A stretch of DNA of 64,000 bases from Cryptomeria japonica (Eukaryota; Streptophyta; Pinopsida; Cupressales; Cupressaceae): NCBI RefSeq assembly GCF_030272615.1, contig NC_081415.1, positions 630,393,240-630,457,239 on the forward strand, written 5' to 3'. Positions 1 through 13,089 of the stretch are shown in pieces. Position 1 is the stretch's first letter, and every line of letters starts with the position of its first letter. The position numbers and the translations under genes were made by a program. Under the pieces are notes generated by a model. That model was not told where the DNA came from, searched no databases, and worked only from the letters and a program-made list of their open reading frames with translations.

Positions 1-830
1 TAATGCAAGTACAAGGTATCGACTCCACCCTGCTCCGCAGGTCTAAGCGTACTTATTTCCCCGATGGTTGTTACAATAGAAAGCAATATGACCATTATAT
101 TATCCAGCCATAACCATCATTCATAATTTAGATAATTTCCTTGTGCTATTTTTTATGCCTTTAATTACCACATTTGGTAATTATTGGTAAACCCTATTGC
201 ACCTTTGTGAAAAGGCCCATAAAGATTGTATGTGCATAACGATTTATTTGCAATTTATTATCATTTTGATGTATGTGTTAATGGTGTTTTAATAATATTG
301 TGGCAATTCAATAATTAAATGTTTAGTGTGTCTTGTATATAGTTAAAATGTCTATAATTGCATAATTTGGCTTTGTGGGTCATTGGGAAATTTAAAAATT
401 GACTTAAGTTTTAATTTGTTTTATTATTATTTTAGTTCATTTCAAAAGGTGAGTTTATTTTGGAGAATTAGAAGCCTATTGTTATACTTAGTTTTATTTT
501 CACATTTCACTCTCTAATAGCCTACTACATTGAGAATTTGGTTTTCTCATTGCAAGAGATCTAGTGGGAGAAATTGTGTAGGTAGGAGCTTGTTGAATTT
601 GTCTTGGTGAATTCATTATGTTGTTCAAAGGAATCACCCTCTTTCTTGGTGCGTGGAAAACAATTGCATTTTGAATATTTTGTCTCATGTTTGATGTAGG
701 AATTAATTTCTTTATTCTTTCTCAATTTCATTTAATTGGTATGAGGAAAAAAATATTCTAGTTTATACCATTTCATTTTATTGATTCCTCATTTAGATTT
801 CATTTAATTTTGAAAACCATGTTTTAAGCA
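1..830. other. AT-rich DNA, no gene seen
   Basis: This AT-rich stretch lies left of the Copia-1 insertion. Only short chance open frames are present and none resembles a known domain. It ends in the 5-bp AAGTT copy that flanks the retroelement. Confidence 0.6.
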
Positions 831-835
831 AAGTT

Positions 836-1868
836 TGTTAGGTCCCGGAGACAACTAAGAGGGAGGGGGGGTGTGTGAATCAATTGTCAAATAAATTTAA
901 GCCAAAAACAACTTAACCAACCTTAATGCTTAATATCGGTAAACCAAACTTTATGTTGGTAGACAGTTTATCAATTAATTGCAATACCAATAAAGATTAA
1001 TGCATGAAACAGAAAGACAATAACATCCACAACACATAACACCAATATTTGTACGTGGAAACCCTGTAAGGGGAAAAACCACAGTGGGAAACCTTACCCA
1101 CAATCAGATTATACTACTGCAGCTAGTATATGTATACAAATGGGGTCTGCACATGCAGAAAGGCCAAGCACCTAGAGCTCACTAAACACAAATAGGAGTC
1201 ACAGTGACTACAATTGGATGGTTAAATCCAATAATGATGTACTGCTCAAAATAGCATCTTCATATGCTAGATTCAGTATCGGTGTAGTTCTGATTGCCTT
1301 TACAAAAACCTTCCTTCAACCTTCAAATGATGTCTGCATGTATAGCTCTGCTTATTCTCACATATATCGAATTACAATCCTTCTTACATTCGCATATCGA
1401 TCCCATAACCTAAGACCAATTTTAGTAGGTCAGCTCTAAAAGATATTACAATAAAATCAATTACAAATAAAACAATATCCGATGCATGATGTCAGCTCAA
1501 TGCATTTAAAATAACAAAAAAATCATCTCTAAGGTGTGTCGTGCTGATCTAGAATAGATAAGCATGTCGGTGCTTATTCTGGAACTATTTGTCGGTAACA
1601 ACAAATATGCAAACACGAATATACCAATTAACAAATCTCCAAGACAAAGTGTCAAAATGATGTCTTTGACATAACCAAGTGTTTTCCATATCATTCCAAG
1701 TGTCGGTGAACAATATATCTTGCTGGTGTACTAGATACCGATGACTGTGCATAAGTCACTTTGCTTGCTGGTAAACATTGCCAATTCTCCAAGTGCCAGA
1801 GTTGATAAGTTGTTAATAGGTGTTGACATCAATGACAAAACCATATCAACATATCCAAAATACCAACA
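836..1868 (-). repeat. Copia-1 3' LTR
   Basis: This 1033-bp repeat matches 6465-7518 along its whole length with scattered transitions and small indels. It begins TGTTAGGTCC and ends TACCAACA on the plus strand. The minus-strand PPT abuts its right edge, which makes it the 3' LTR of a minus-strand element. Confidence 0.93.
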
Positions 1869-1880
1869 ATCTCCCCCTTT
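1869..1880 (-). promoter_or_regulatory. Copia-1 polypurine tract
   Basis: On the minus strand this reads AAAGGGGGAGAT directly before the LTR start TGTTGG. It is the plus-strand priming site for reverse transcription. Copia-2 has the same tract at its PPT position. Confidence 0.88.
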
Positions 1881-2222
1881 GGCATTGATGGCAACACAAG
1901 ATGGAAAAACCATCAAAGTGCCAAAACAGAAATGCCAAATACCAAAAACCAACAATCTCCCAAAAAGAGATCAAAACCAAAAATTAAAATTCAGGTACAG
2001 AGAGTAATCAATCTCTCCCAAAATAACAATCACTCCCCCTAGGAGTAACATGAGTTTTCCTTGTGTTTTTCCATATCAATCTCTCCCCCTTTGACATCAA
2101 ATGCCAAAGCCAATACAAAAATCAGGTTCAAATACAAAATACCAACCAGTTCAGTATACCAACTACTCCCCCTGAGAAGTAGCTCACCTCATCAAAGCTG
2201 GAGTAAAACATTTCTCTGTTAA
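1881..2222 (-). other. Copia-1 3' untranslated region
   Basis: This lies between the RNase H stop and the PPT. It is rich in short CTCCCC and CCAAA runs on the plus strand and holds no gene. The repeated pyrimidine clusters look like degenerate copies of the PPT neighbourhood. Confidence 0.6.
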
Positions 2223-2837
2223 TTATGCCAGTTGATGACAAACATCAACTGTATAAGTCTCTACCGGTGGGGGTATGACCCCAAGCTGATCTCTGAGATA
2301 CTCAAAAGTCTCTTTAGGCAAAGGTTTAGTGAAAATATCTACAATCTGCTCTTTAGTATTCACATAAACCAGTTTTACTTCTTTTGCTTCAACATTCTCC
2401 TTTAGAAAATTCAGTTTGATAGAAACATGTTTAGTTTTAGAATGTAGTACCGGATTCTTAGATATATCAATTGTTGTAGTGTTATCACAATAGATAGTTA
2501 TAAGTTCCTTGCATTTTACCTTTATGTCCTTCAACATTTGCTTAAGCTATAATACCTGTGTACAGCTAGTTGTTGTTGCAACATATTCTTATTCTGTTGT
2601 TGATAAAGATGTGCAACTTTGTTTCTTACTCAACCAAGAAATTAATCTGCTTCCAAGAAAAAATGCTCCGTCGGTGGTGCTTTTTCTATCATCCACATCT
2701 CCTACCCAATTTGCATCTATGTATGCACATAATTCAAAATTTTCATCTCTAGGATACCATAAACCAAGATTTGTAGTGCCTTGTAAGTACCAGAAAATCC
2801 TTTTTACTGTTGATTCATGATTTTCTCTAGGATTACT
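2223..2837 (-). pseudogene. Copia-1 RNase H domain
   Basis: This is the C-terminal RNase H of the copia polyprotein, which removes the RNA strand during reverse transcription. Visible family motifs are YIDANWVGD (first catalytic Asp), KSTTDGAFF, SWLSKKQ, YCDNTT, KTKHVSIK and IFTKPLP. The frame has a TAA inside the usual TEAEY motif and a TAG where the family has Trp before KQML, so it is broken. It reads on from the reverse transcriptase across one TAG at 2838-2840 and ends about 340 bases before the PPT. Confidence 0.88.
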
Positions 2838-3992
2838 CTAAAATCTTGAAACAATACATACTACATTCATAATATCAGGACTTGTTTGTGTCAAATACAG
2901 TAGGCCTCCTATAATAGATTTGTACCTAGTCGGATTAACAGGTGTAGATTCATCCCTTAGTGATAATTTGTCATTTGTAGTCATAGGTGTGTTTACCGGT
3001 TTAGAGTTTTCCATCCCAAATTTCTTTAGTAACTCCTTCAAGTACCTAGATTGACTCAAGAATATACCTTTATCGGTATGTGAAATCTACAATCCTAAAA
3101 AGAATTTTATCTCTCCATTCATAGACATTTCAAATTCTTGTTGCATTTCAATAGAGAAGTCTTTACATAATCCATCTTCTCCTCCAAAGATTATATCATC
3201 AACAAAAACTTCTATAAACAAGATGTCATCATTAGTCACTTTATAGTATAAGTTGTTGTCAGCATTACCTTTAGAAAAACCAATCTTCAAAAGATATTTA
3301 TCCAATCTAGCATACCAAGCTCTTGGAGCTTGCTTCAACCCATACAAAGCTTTCCTTAACCTGCAAACCATGTCTTTGTTATCTGTCAAAGAAAATCCAT
3401 CAGGTTGCTCAATGTAAACTTCTTCTTCAAGATCTCCATTCAAAAATGCACATTTAATATCCATTTGATATACTTTGTAGTTCTTGTGTGCTGCAAAAGC
3501 CAAGAATAATCTGACTGCCTCAATTCTAGCTACCGGTGCAAAGGTTTCATTGTAATCAATTCCTTCTTTCTATGAATATCCCTTACACACTAGTCTTGCT
3601 TTATTTCTTATTACCTTACCATCTTCATTAAGTTTGTTTCTGAATGCCCATTTTGTTCCCATTACATTTTTGTCTTTAGGTCGGGGAACTAATGTCCATG
3701 TGTTATTCTTTTCAATTTGTTCTAATTCTTCTTCCATAGCTTTAATCCAGTGTTTATCTTCACATGCTTCATTAATTGATGATGGTTCAATTTGAGAAAT
3801 AAGACATACCTCTTCATTTTCCAGTCTTCCTCTTGTCATAACTCCTTGATACTTGTTCCCAATTATCTGATTTTCAGAATGGTTCAATCTTACATACTGG
3901 GGTGTCTTCGTTTGCCATTGTTCCTCAGTTACAGTGTAATTTTCAGATGATACCGATTTAGCTGGATCTTCATTCTGTACCAGTGGGTTCAA
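2838..3992 (-). pseudogene. Copia-1 reverse transcriptase
   Basis: This is a copia-type RNA-directed DNA polymerase. Recognisable in order are [80 protein letters not shown] and the catalytic FVDDIIFGG, then LKKFGMENSKPVNTPM and YKSIIGGLLYL. TAG stops follow GYS, FLGL (3087-3089) and SRF (2838-2840). At the last two Copia-2 reads Gln, and at GYS copia elements normally do, so these are C-to-T changes. The copy cannot make a functional enzyme. Confidence 0.93.
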
Positions 3993-4058
3993 TGTAGGTT
4001 CATTTGTCAGTATCTTTGTTTCTGGTTCAAAGTCTATATACCTCGAAGTTCCTCTAAA

Positions 4059-5399
4059 CTATTCATCAATTTTCACATTTGTACTCTCAACAATTTTCTG
4101 CAATCTCTTGTTAAAACATCTATATTCTTTTCTCTTAGATGAATAACCAAGAAATATTCCTTCATCACTTCTAGGATCAAATTTTCCAATATACTCATCT
4201 CTTCTAATATAGCATTTACTTCCAAATATTTTGAAATATTTAAGAGTAGGAGTAATGCCAAACCATAGTTCATGAGGGGTCTTACCGGTTTCACCTTTGA
4301 TGTGAACTTTGTTGAATGTATAAACTGTTGTGATTACTGCCTCTCTCCAATATACATGTGGTAGATTTGCTTCTGATAACATACTTATAGCTGCATCCAA
4401 TATAGTTATGTTTTTCCTTTCTACAACTCCATTCTGTTGTGGTGTTCGGGGTATTGATAACTGTCTTCTGATTCTATTTACTTCATAGAATGTATTAAAT
4501 TCCTTAGATGTAAATTCACCTCCTTGATCTGATCTCAATCATTTAATTTTCTTGTTGGTTTCATTTTATACCCTCACCTTGAATAGTTTGAACTTCCCAA
4601 GTGCTTCTGATTTTTCTCTGAGAAAAGTAACCCAACACATTCTAGAATAGTCATCAATGATTAGCAAGAAATATCTATCACCTTGTAAGCTTTTAGTTCT
4701 AGTTGGACCACATAAATCAGTATGAATTAAGTCAAGAGCATTATTGGAATTTTCCAGAATACTTTTAAAACATGCTCTAACTTGTTTTCCAAATTGGCAT
4801 TCCTTACATACCAGATTGTGAGGTTTAACAATCTTAGGTAAATCTCTAACTGCTTTAGTTGTACTGATTTTCACAATGCAATCAAAATTTACATGACAAA
4901 TTCTCTTATGCCATAGCCAACTTTCATCAATATGTGCAATCAAGCATGTCTTTTCATTGTTATTCAAATGAAAGATATTACCTCTAGTTTGATTTCCGGT
5001 TGCAATTTCCAAACCAATTCTGTTCATAATTTTCCATTTCCCATTCTTGAATTGTAACTGAAATCCTTTTTCAACTAATTGACCAACACTCAATAGATTA
5101 TGCTTTAAACCTTCAACATAGTAAACATTGTCGGTATTATGCTTACCATCAAGAGATATAGTACCTTTTCCTTTGATCAAACAAGCTTTATCATCTCCAA
5201 ATCTTACTAGACCTCCATTATATTCTTGAAAAGTCAAGAATTTACCTTTATCACCAGTCATATGATGTGAACATCCTAAATCAATGATCCATTCATCCTT
5301 AACTTCAACTTTAGCTGCCAGAGCCTGCTCTACCAGTTGAACAGTAGGTGTCGGTTGATCTTCTGTTATAGCAACAAAGACCCATCCATTGTCTGTCAA
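4059..5399 (-). pseudogene. Copia-1 protease end and integrase
   Basis: The upstream part has the copia protease-region hallmark LGCSHHMTGDKGKFL. The GAG-pre-integrase region follows (NVYYVEGLKHNLLSVGQL, WLWHKRICHVNF), then CKECQFGKQ and the integrase catalytic core. DDE residues are visible in LIHTDLCGP (first Asp), RSDQGGEF (second Asp) and QQNGVVERKN (Glu). A TAA and a TGA in 4539-4565 split the core just before RSDQGGEF. Integrase would insert the cDNA; here it is broken. Confidence 0.92.
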
Positions 5400-5483
5400 A
5401 TCCTCATCAGAATCATCAACAACTCCTTCATCAGCAAGCTAACAAGATTTATCTTTATTCTTCTTAAATCTGCATCTTTGATA

Positions 5484-6407
5484 TTAAGGGTTAGGCTTGT
5501 ATGTTCTTCTAGCTTCTTCTCTTAGTCTAGCATGTCTATCAGGGCATCTTGAAGCCATATGACCAATCTTATTACAATTAAAACATTTAAAGGGTGCTTT
5601 ATCTTCATACTTACTTCCAACTTGACCTTTAGGCATTTTCCTTGCAAATAGTGCTTCAAGTTCTTCAAGTTCTTCATTTTCTCTCCTGCTTTCTTCAAGT
5701 TCTCTTGCATAAAAGGTTTTCCAATTAGATTTGTCAAATGATGGTGCAAATGATGTTGATGCCTTAAAAGCTAAATCTGTCTTTATAGTAGCAACAGGAC
5801 CAAATTCCTCAATTTCAAAAGCTGAAAGTTTTCTAATCAATGTGTCCCTAGTTACTAATGTATTAGGCATTGTTCTTAACTCATTTATAGCAGTAGCTTT
5901 CATTTTGTATGTCGGTGGCAATCCTCTTAAAATTTTTGAAACAATTTCATCTTCACTTAAGGTTCCTCCACAACATTTAATACCCAAAACAATTTCATTA
6001 ACTCTTTCCATAAAATTAGAAATCCTTTCATCTTCTTCCACTTTCAGATTTTCATACCTGACTCGAAAGCTTTCAATTTTTGCAATTTTGACTGTGGAAT
6101 CTCCTTCATTCAATGTTTCCAAATGGTTCCAAATAGCTTTAGCAGTAGATCTATCTAATAATCCCATGATTTTCTGATCTGATAATGCACTCAAAAGTGC
6201 TTCTCTTACTTTGCAATCATTTTCCTCATCTTTTCCTAAGGTGGGTGGATTAGGCTGATTTTGAGTAGGAGCAGTATAGCCATTCTTTGTAACTTCCTAG
6301 ATGTCTTTTCCAATGCAATTCAGATGTGTCTTCATCCTGATCTTCCATATGCCATAATTGGTTCCATCAAGTTTAGGACTGTCCTTCCTGAAATAGTTAG
6401 TAGACAT
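5484..6407 (-). pseudogene. Copia-1 gag
   Basis: This is the capsid and nucleocapsid polyprotein. The likely start is the ATG complement at 6405-6407 (MSTNYFRKDSPKLDGTNYG), 44 bp downstream of the PBS. This is the UBN2-type gag of plant copia elements, with IWNHLETLNEG and YENLKVEEDERISNFMERV. The C-terminus has a zinc knuckle CFNCNKIGHMASRCP (CX2CX4HX4C) that would bind genomic RNA. A TAG lies near codon 37, and a TAA ends the frame after the basic tail. The downstream linker to the protease also has a TAG. Confidence 0.9.
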
Positions 6408-6450
6408 TGGATCTCCTCAAGCTGTTAAACTTCTACAAAAAGAGGACTAA

Positions 6451-6462
6451 GCTCTGATACCA
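6451..6462 (-). promoter_or_regulatory. Copia-1 primer-binding site
   Basis: On the minus strand this reads TGGTATCAGAGC, complementary to the 3' end of initiator methionine tRNA, the usual minus-strand primer of plant copia elements. It sits two bases inside the 5' LTR. Confidence 0.93.
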
Positions 6463-6464
6463 AT

Positions 6465-7518
6465 TGTTTGGTCCTGGAGACAACTGAGAGGGGGGGTGAA
6501 TTAGTTGTCAAATAAATTTAAACCAAAAACAACTTAACCAACCTTAATGCTTAATAGTGGTAAACCAAACTTTATGCCGGTAGATAGTTTATCAGTTAAT
6601 TGCAGTACCGGTAAAGATTAATGCATGAAACAGAAAGACAATAACATCCACAACACATAACACCAATATTTGTACGTGGAAACACGATAAGGGGAAAAAC
6701 CACGGTGGGAAACCTTACCCACAATCAGATGATACTACTGCAGATTGTATGCATATACAAATGGGGTCTGCACATGTAGAAAGGCCAAGCGCCTAGAGCC
6801 CACTACTCAAACACAAATAGGAGTCACACTTACTACAATTGGATGGTTAAATCCAATAATGATGTACTGCTCAAAATAGCATCTTCATATGTTGGATTCA
6901 GTACCGGTGTAGTTCTGATTGCCTTTACAAAAACCTTCCTTCAACCTTCAAATGATGTCTGCGTGTATAGCTCTGCTTATTCTCGCAGATACCGAATTAC
7001 AATCCTTCTTACATTTGCATATTGATCTTACAAATAAGATCTTACATATATACCATAACCTAAGACCAATTTTAGTAGGTCGGCTCTAAAATATATTACA
7101 ATAAAATCAGTTACAAATAAAACAATATCCGATGCATGATGTTGGCTCAATGCATTAACAATAACAACAAAATCATCTCCAAAGCATGTTGTGCTGACCT
7201 AGAATAGATAAGCCTGTCGGTGCTTATTCTGGACCTATTTGCTAGTAACAATAAATATGCAAACACGAATATACCAATGAACAAATCTCCAAGACAAAGT
7301 TTCCAAACAATGTCTTCGACATAACCAAGTGTTTTCCATATCATTCCAAGTGTCGGTGAACAATATATCCTATCAGTATACCAGATACCGATGACTATGC
7401 ATAAGTCACTTTGCTTGCCGGTGAACATTGCCAATTCTCCAAGTGCCAGAGTTGATAAGTTGTTAATAGGTGTTGACATCAATGATAAAACCATATCAAC
7501 ATATCCAAAATACTAACA
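6465..7518 (-). repeat. Copia-1 5' LTR
   Basis: This 1054-bp copy matches 836-1868. It starts TGTTTGGTCC and ends TACTAACA on the plus strand, next to the second AAGTT target copy. It should hold the promoter and transcription start of the element. Confidence 0.93.
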
Positions 7519-7523
7519 AAGTT

Positions 7524-9470
7524 ATGCTTCCCAAATTTGTATGGAATGAGTCGAATGTCAAATTGAATATGGTTTTGTGGCATTGGGTATATGGGGATCA
7601 AAAGGGTACTTTTAAATTTTTTATTTTTGCATTTTGAAATTTGAAGGTTTTTGAAGGTCCATTCATAGTGGAAAACCATGAGCCTAGTTATTGGGAAATT
7701 TTGCAATGTGAAACAAAAGTGTATTTTGATATATTTGATGTGATATTCCAATGTGGGATGATAGAAACTGTATATGTAATTTAAATTTGGGATCAAATTG
7801 GATCCATTCTCATGATGTTTGGGTCAATTGGGCAATTATGCATGTATATAAAAATGGCATTTTGTGATGTCACATTGTGATGTATTTGTTATGTTATTCA
7901 TTAAGGAGGGTATGGGGTTGGGGTTAGGTCCTAAAGTGGGTATAGGGAGTGACTCCCAATGTGTCACTGATTGTAAGTGACATGTTGGAAATTGTGTTTG
8001 GGGAGTCTCTTAATCAAGTGAAAAATTAATAAAACATTGGGTAAATCACTAAATAATATCATTGGTTCCTCAAGAATTCCTTAAGCGCTAGTATGAGACC
8101 AATGATGCCTTGGAAATACATTCCCACACATGGTCACATTGGAACATACCCAAAGTGATATTCTTGCACATGTAGTGTCAAATCTTGTATGGCCACCATT
8201 CTTGTTTGTATGAGAGAATGCTTGGTTATGTGTGGTACCACCCTTTCATGCACACACATTGACACTCCCTACACTTGTACTATAACATATAATTTCTATT
8301 TGAGACATGAGTAGATCCTTGAGATTGTTCCATGTACTTTTACTATCTTCATCATTGATGTTGCATTATGATCTTGTATGCAATTGTGTCTCGTGTATGC
8401 ACCATGTATGGCTTGTGTATAAGCCTTCATATCCCCTAGTATGTTCTTGTATGATTGTTTGGCTCATGTGACTATCTCCACAAGAATAGTGGAGTGGGCC
8501 TAATGGTTCCAAATGGTTGGTTAGCATTGAAAACCACCATTGGGGACTAGTGGACTTGGATCAAGATTGGCATGGAGAGCTCTTCCATCATCTTCACCAC
8601 TTGTACATTCTTATTCTTTCATTCTTGCAAAGTTGTAAAAAATTTATATGAAAACAATAAATATAAAACATGATTATTTTTATCTTGAACACTCCAAAAG
8701 TATATTTATGTAACTCAGAGTAATTGATGTGGCTTAGAGTAGCTTTATGTGCACTAGTGTTGGAATTGAGCATGATCTATGAGATTGTAACTTTATAAAT
8801 TCTTGATATATCACATTATGATCATAGGAATAGTTTAATTGGTACTTTAAAATAAATAAAGATGCATATTAAAAAGTCTTGGAGAGTGATTTAGTCATCT
8901 CTCATTGTTTTCAAGTAGCCTTGACCATTTTAGTCACATTTAGTATGGTTTAGAGACAATCTGGACTCGTCAAGACAATCTGAAAATATTTGCAAGGTGT
9001 CATAATGTGGTATTAAGGTAATTTGGATATGCATGATAGTTTTGGTAGTGGTTTAGGTAATTTTGGTATGTATTGGACATGTTTAGGGTCCACCTAATTT
9101 TCGTCTATGCTTGTAGGTGTCACCTAGTGATCCAAAGATGATTTTGGATACTTTTTTCCACACCTTTTTATTTGTTTCTCTTGATTCAAGTGTCTTATAG
9201 GTATTTTTTCTTTACCAACATTTTCAAGATGTTTGAGGGACCAAACTATCCAACCAATAAGTTCACTAACCTAGACAGATGTGTGTCTCAAACGACAGAT
9301 GTGCAGGTTACTAGTCTCAGAGGACACTTATGTGGAATTAGGACTACAATAAAAGTTAAAGATGCCTACACATCTAGAGAACTAGGTAACACTATGTATT
9401 ATTTGTATGCGGGAAAAGTGGGCTGATAAAATTAAATATGTGAAAATATTTCTAAATACTAGTCCACACA
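7524..9470. other. Unique-looking AT-rich DNA, no gene seen
   Basis: No domain, RNA gene or repeat end could be supported here. The short open frames (for example near 9172-9426) have no recognisable motif and are flanked by decayed repeats. Confidence 0.55.
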
Positions 9471-9479
9471 CACACACAG

Positions 9480-10870
9480 GACTTCTTGATGCAAGCTATG
9501 GAGTAACAAAGTATTACTCAGCTTCCCAAGGAGGGTCCCATGGTTCTCTATCTCACAATGTCCCTCAAACCAATGTTTTGCTCTCAGATCACTGAGCAAA
9601 ATGGTTCAGGGATGGCAAATGCAAGAACGAGGGATGCTTTTGATAATTTTTAGTATGAGAGATATTATAAGCTATGTATGATCTTAGAAATGCAATAAAC
9701 TAAATGATAAGATGACAAGATTAGTATGAATACTATCCTAACATACTATATTTAATCCATGATTGAGCTAAAATGATAAAGAAATTATTCTAAACATGCA
9801 TATTAGTCTAATTCCTGATCTAAAAGAGAGGCTAAATGATAAGCATAAAAATGATATGAAAGCTTGAATATATTTGAGCATAAGTGTAATGCTTCAAATT
9901 TGAAATATGATTGTTTAGAATGGAGGAATGAGAGCTCTATTTATAGCATAAACAGGGCAATGGATGGTCAAGATTGAATGGTTTAATCAAGGGTTGAGTT
10001 TGAAAGTTGGGGATCCATGTGCACAATTGGCACCAATGAAATGGTGACAAATGTCAACATAGCATTGGGTTAAGAGAAGAGGTTGGAGGCATTAAAGGCT
10101 TGAGAAGACCTCATGGTTATCTAGAGGCTAAGGGTTAAGTCTAAATTAAGATTACCCACTGGATTAAGAGTTAATCCAAGGATAAACCTTTGTGCAAATG
10201 ATTAAGAGATAATCATGGTCAAAGCATTAATGGCCTGATGAGACCCTTGGGTTGGATAGAGGTTGAGTCAAAACAAATGTTTTAACCATGTGGGAGGGTT
10301 TGAATTAACCATTAATGGTTATTGGAGACTTTGGGGATTAAGTGGTTGAAGGTTGGAAGCCTTCAATGGTTTTCAAAGACTTTAAGGGTTTTGGTGGTTG
10401 AAGGTTGAAAACCTTTAATGGTTATCAAAGACTTTAAGGGTTTTGAGAAGTGACTTCCCTTTGCTTAGGGATGTGACAAAGTTTAGAGGAGGGGTTAGGT
10501 TGATTAGAAGATTCTAGAAGGGATTAGAAAGGGGTTTGGGATTTTGCAAGTGGATGGAGGGATAATAGGATTTTAATTGAAATAAAGAATTTCATTCAAT
10601 TTGGTTGTAATTTGGAGAAATTAAATAAATTAGATTTATTCAATTTTAGGATAACTATTTAATTAAATTTGAATTTAATTAAAAGTGGATAGGGGGATTT
10701 AATTGAATAAAATGATTTATTCATTAAATGGTATAGTGAATTTAATTTAAATAAATTGAATAATTTATTTAATTAAATAGAAGAATGTGGATAATTTAAT
10801 TAAATTGGATTTAATCAAATAGAGAAATGAACATAAAATATTCATTTAGGAATATGGTCATTTTTATACA
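9480..10870 (-). repeat. Relic gypsy-type LTR (probably solo)
   Basis: The layout matches the Gypsy-B LTR without close identity: a CTATTTATAG promoter block, a GGTCAAGATTGAA-like stretch, a long AATTAA-rich tract, and an end whose minus-strand start is TGTATAAAAATGACC, comparable to TGTATACA...AAAAATGG in Gypsy-B and Gypsy-C. No PPT or coding sequence follows on the right. The left edge is approximate. Confidence 0.5.
9938..9945 (-). promoter_or_regulatory. TATA box of relic LTR
   Basis: The minus strand reads TATAAATA inside the relic LTR. The same octamer lies at the matching place in both Gypsy-B LTRs. Confidence 0.45.
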
Positions 10871-11325
10871 TCTACATTATTCATTGTGGTGCATCTATGT
10901 CCAATTTTGGCCCCAATGTCCACTCTTGGTGCCCTGGTCCTTTAGTTGAGTCTAGTAGAGTTTTATGGGTCTCGAAAGCTTAGTTTGACTCTAAGGAAGA
11001 TGGTGAATGGAGATTAGAGTTTTTGGGAACCCTCAAATGTGTCTTTAGTAGGTTTAGAGTTATTTTGATTAGTTTTAGTGGCATTCAGGTGTGATTCAAT
11101 GTGCGTTGGAGCTCGTCGATGAACCTTAGGACCTAGTAGAAGGTCTCATTTGTTGACTCATGTCTTGTAACTTCAATGAGGATATTGTGTGATTCAAATA
11201 ACCTTACTATAAGTGTCTTATGTATTTTGAGGCACTTCCCTATGTTCCATTAATGTTTCATGTGTTTAGTCTTCTGTCTGTGTAGTGTCATAAATCAACA
11301 TGTTAAATTATGATCTTGAGGTTTG

Positions 11326-12010
11326 TGTTGAACACACCACGAGATTGAGAGGGGGATGAACCAGTCTGAACCTTCAAACACTTAAAAAATGATCTTCAAA
11401 CATTAAACCATAACCATATAATCTCAATAATAAAAGAATTATGAAATTTTGAAGCGAAACAAACACATGAACACTAGATTTACATGAAAAACCCAATCAG
11501 GGAAAAACCATAGTGAGAATTAAACTTACAATATAAATACAATCTATTACAATGTTGCCTCTCTAACAAATTTATCTTGAGAGTAATTGCATAACGAAGG
11601 CACACAACCTTAGGGAAAGATATAAATTAATTGCAAGTCTAAAGCTTGTTGTTTCAGGGAAAGATACAAAATGTTGTCATGAGACTTGTTGTCTTCTGGC
11701 AAAGAAACAAATAGCTAAATTGGAATGAACAAGATCTTTTGATAATGAAATTAATATTGAACCACTATGCCAAGTGATCAATATCATAAAAAACTCTTCT
11801 GATTCCAAAATATAATCTTTGAACTTTGTCACATTGAGAATATCATCATCAAATCTCTTCACAATAGTCTTTTGCACATCTCCAATACTAGATCTGCTTG
11901 TAGATCTTTCACACCTATATCAAATCAACTCACATCCATTCCACACACTCACTAATACATCCACACTCTATATACAAGGTTAATCATCAAAACCCTTAAC
12001 TAGGTCGACA
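11326..12010 (-). repeat. Relic copia-type LTR fragment
   Basis: TGTTGAACACACC is followed by GAGATTGAGAGGGGGATGAA. About 150 bases on comes a block like the Copia-1 LTR (CATGAAAAACCCAATCAGGG, then AAAAACCATAGTG), compared with ACGTGGAAACCC and AAAAACCACAGTGG there. No partner LTR, PBS or PPT was found, and the right end is a guess. Confidence 0.45.
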
Positions 12011-12913
12011 ACATATCGAATATACATTATTACATAAATTCGGCTACCTAGACCTAAAATATCAAATTAAGTCCACTCTAGGAGACAAAGAGGACCCAAA
12101 AATATTATGATACAACATTTGCAAATGATTCCAATGAACTGTACACACTAGCACATCATCCAAGGTCGATATCAAAAGAAATGTGTAGATGAACGACGAA
12201 GCATGCCAACCAATTGACCTAAAAACATTATCCACTGCATGAAACTCAATGCATATCTACACACACCATGATGAGACCCAAAACATTATCCATACACATA
12301 CTCCAAAATAATATGGTCCATGTAAGATACAATGTCATAGTTAGCTGGAAACCAAACAAGCTAACAACATAGAACATCATAACTACACATGCCAATTAAA
12401 CCATCATCTAAAAATTGAGTTAGAACACTACACAATCATATTAACATGTCCTCCGAATTGCAGCACTTGTATCTATCTATCCAAAACCATCAAACCTTTT
12501 CTAGACATGTTCTAATAGACAACCTTACTATCAGAAACACTAGTAATCAACTCAACCAAGCCATAGAGCATCTACAAATCTAATAGTTCAATATACTTAG
12601 AACATAAGCATTGTGTTCATAACCATAGCACATAGTCTTTACAAACCGAAGGAATGCAAGAAATTCTTCCATTAAGATATTAAAATCTTTCCTGCATATA
12701 GAAACATCTTCTATACTATTTGTATTTCCATATCGATACAAGACAGGTTGACTTCAATGAAACCACAAGACCGCAACTCAACTTTCCAATAGTTTGAGCC
12801 TAAAAATTGTATATAATGCATATATATACTTGATTACTTTAAAAAAAAGGTATTTCTATATATTCTTATATGTATTTAGCTCATATCTGTGGGGTTCCTT
12901 GGTGTTGCATTAT
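12011..12913. other. Decayed repeat DNA, no gene seen
   Basis: No coding motif was found. The last part before 12913 may be the end of the chromovirus 5' LTR, because a PBS-like sequence follows directly. Confidence 0.4.
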
Positions 12914-12916
12914 ATT

Positions 12917-12932
12917 TGGCATAAGAGCCATG
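12917..12932 (+). promoter_or_regulatory. Degenerate primer-binding site
   Basis: TTGGCATAAGAGCCAT differs at two positions from TTGGTATCAGAGCCAT, the Met-type PBS common in plant chromoviruses. Gag-like sequence follows about 170 bases on. Confidence 0.55.
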
Positions 12933-13089
12933 TTCATACATAGGGAGCTCTGGTGTATATGTGCTCATTATGTTTGGTGTGAGTGATGTGTGTTTGTTAT
13001 ATTGTATTCTATGATGCTTATCACTATGGTATTATTACCCTAGCCTAGATTATAATTATGTTTCTGATTATCCTAATTTATGCATTTAT

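Larger units (their letters stand above)
836..7518 (-). mobile_element. Complete Ty1/copia LTR retrotransposon (Copia-1)
   Basis: This is a full-length copia element read on the minus strand. Both LTRs begin TGTT and end ACA on the plus strand. The whole is flanked by a perfect 5-bp target duplication, AAGTT at 831-835 and at 7519-7523. Internal parts in minus-strand order are PBS, gag with a zinc knuckle, protease, integrase, reverse transcriptase, RNase H and PPT, which is the copia domain order. The LTRs differ at many sites, mostly transitions, and the polyprotein has several stops, so the copy is old and inactive. Confidence 0.95.

Noticed and set aside
9172-9595. Two short plus-strand open frames
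   Set aside because: No motif, no sister copy and close to a relic LTR. The length is expected by chance.
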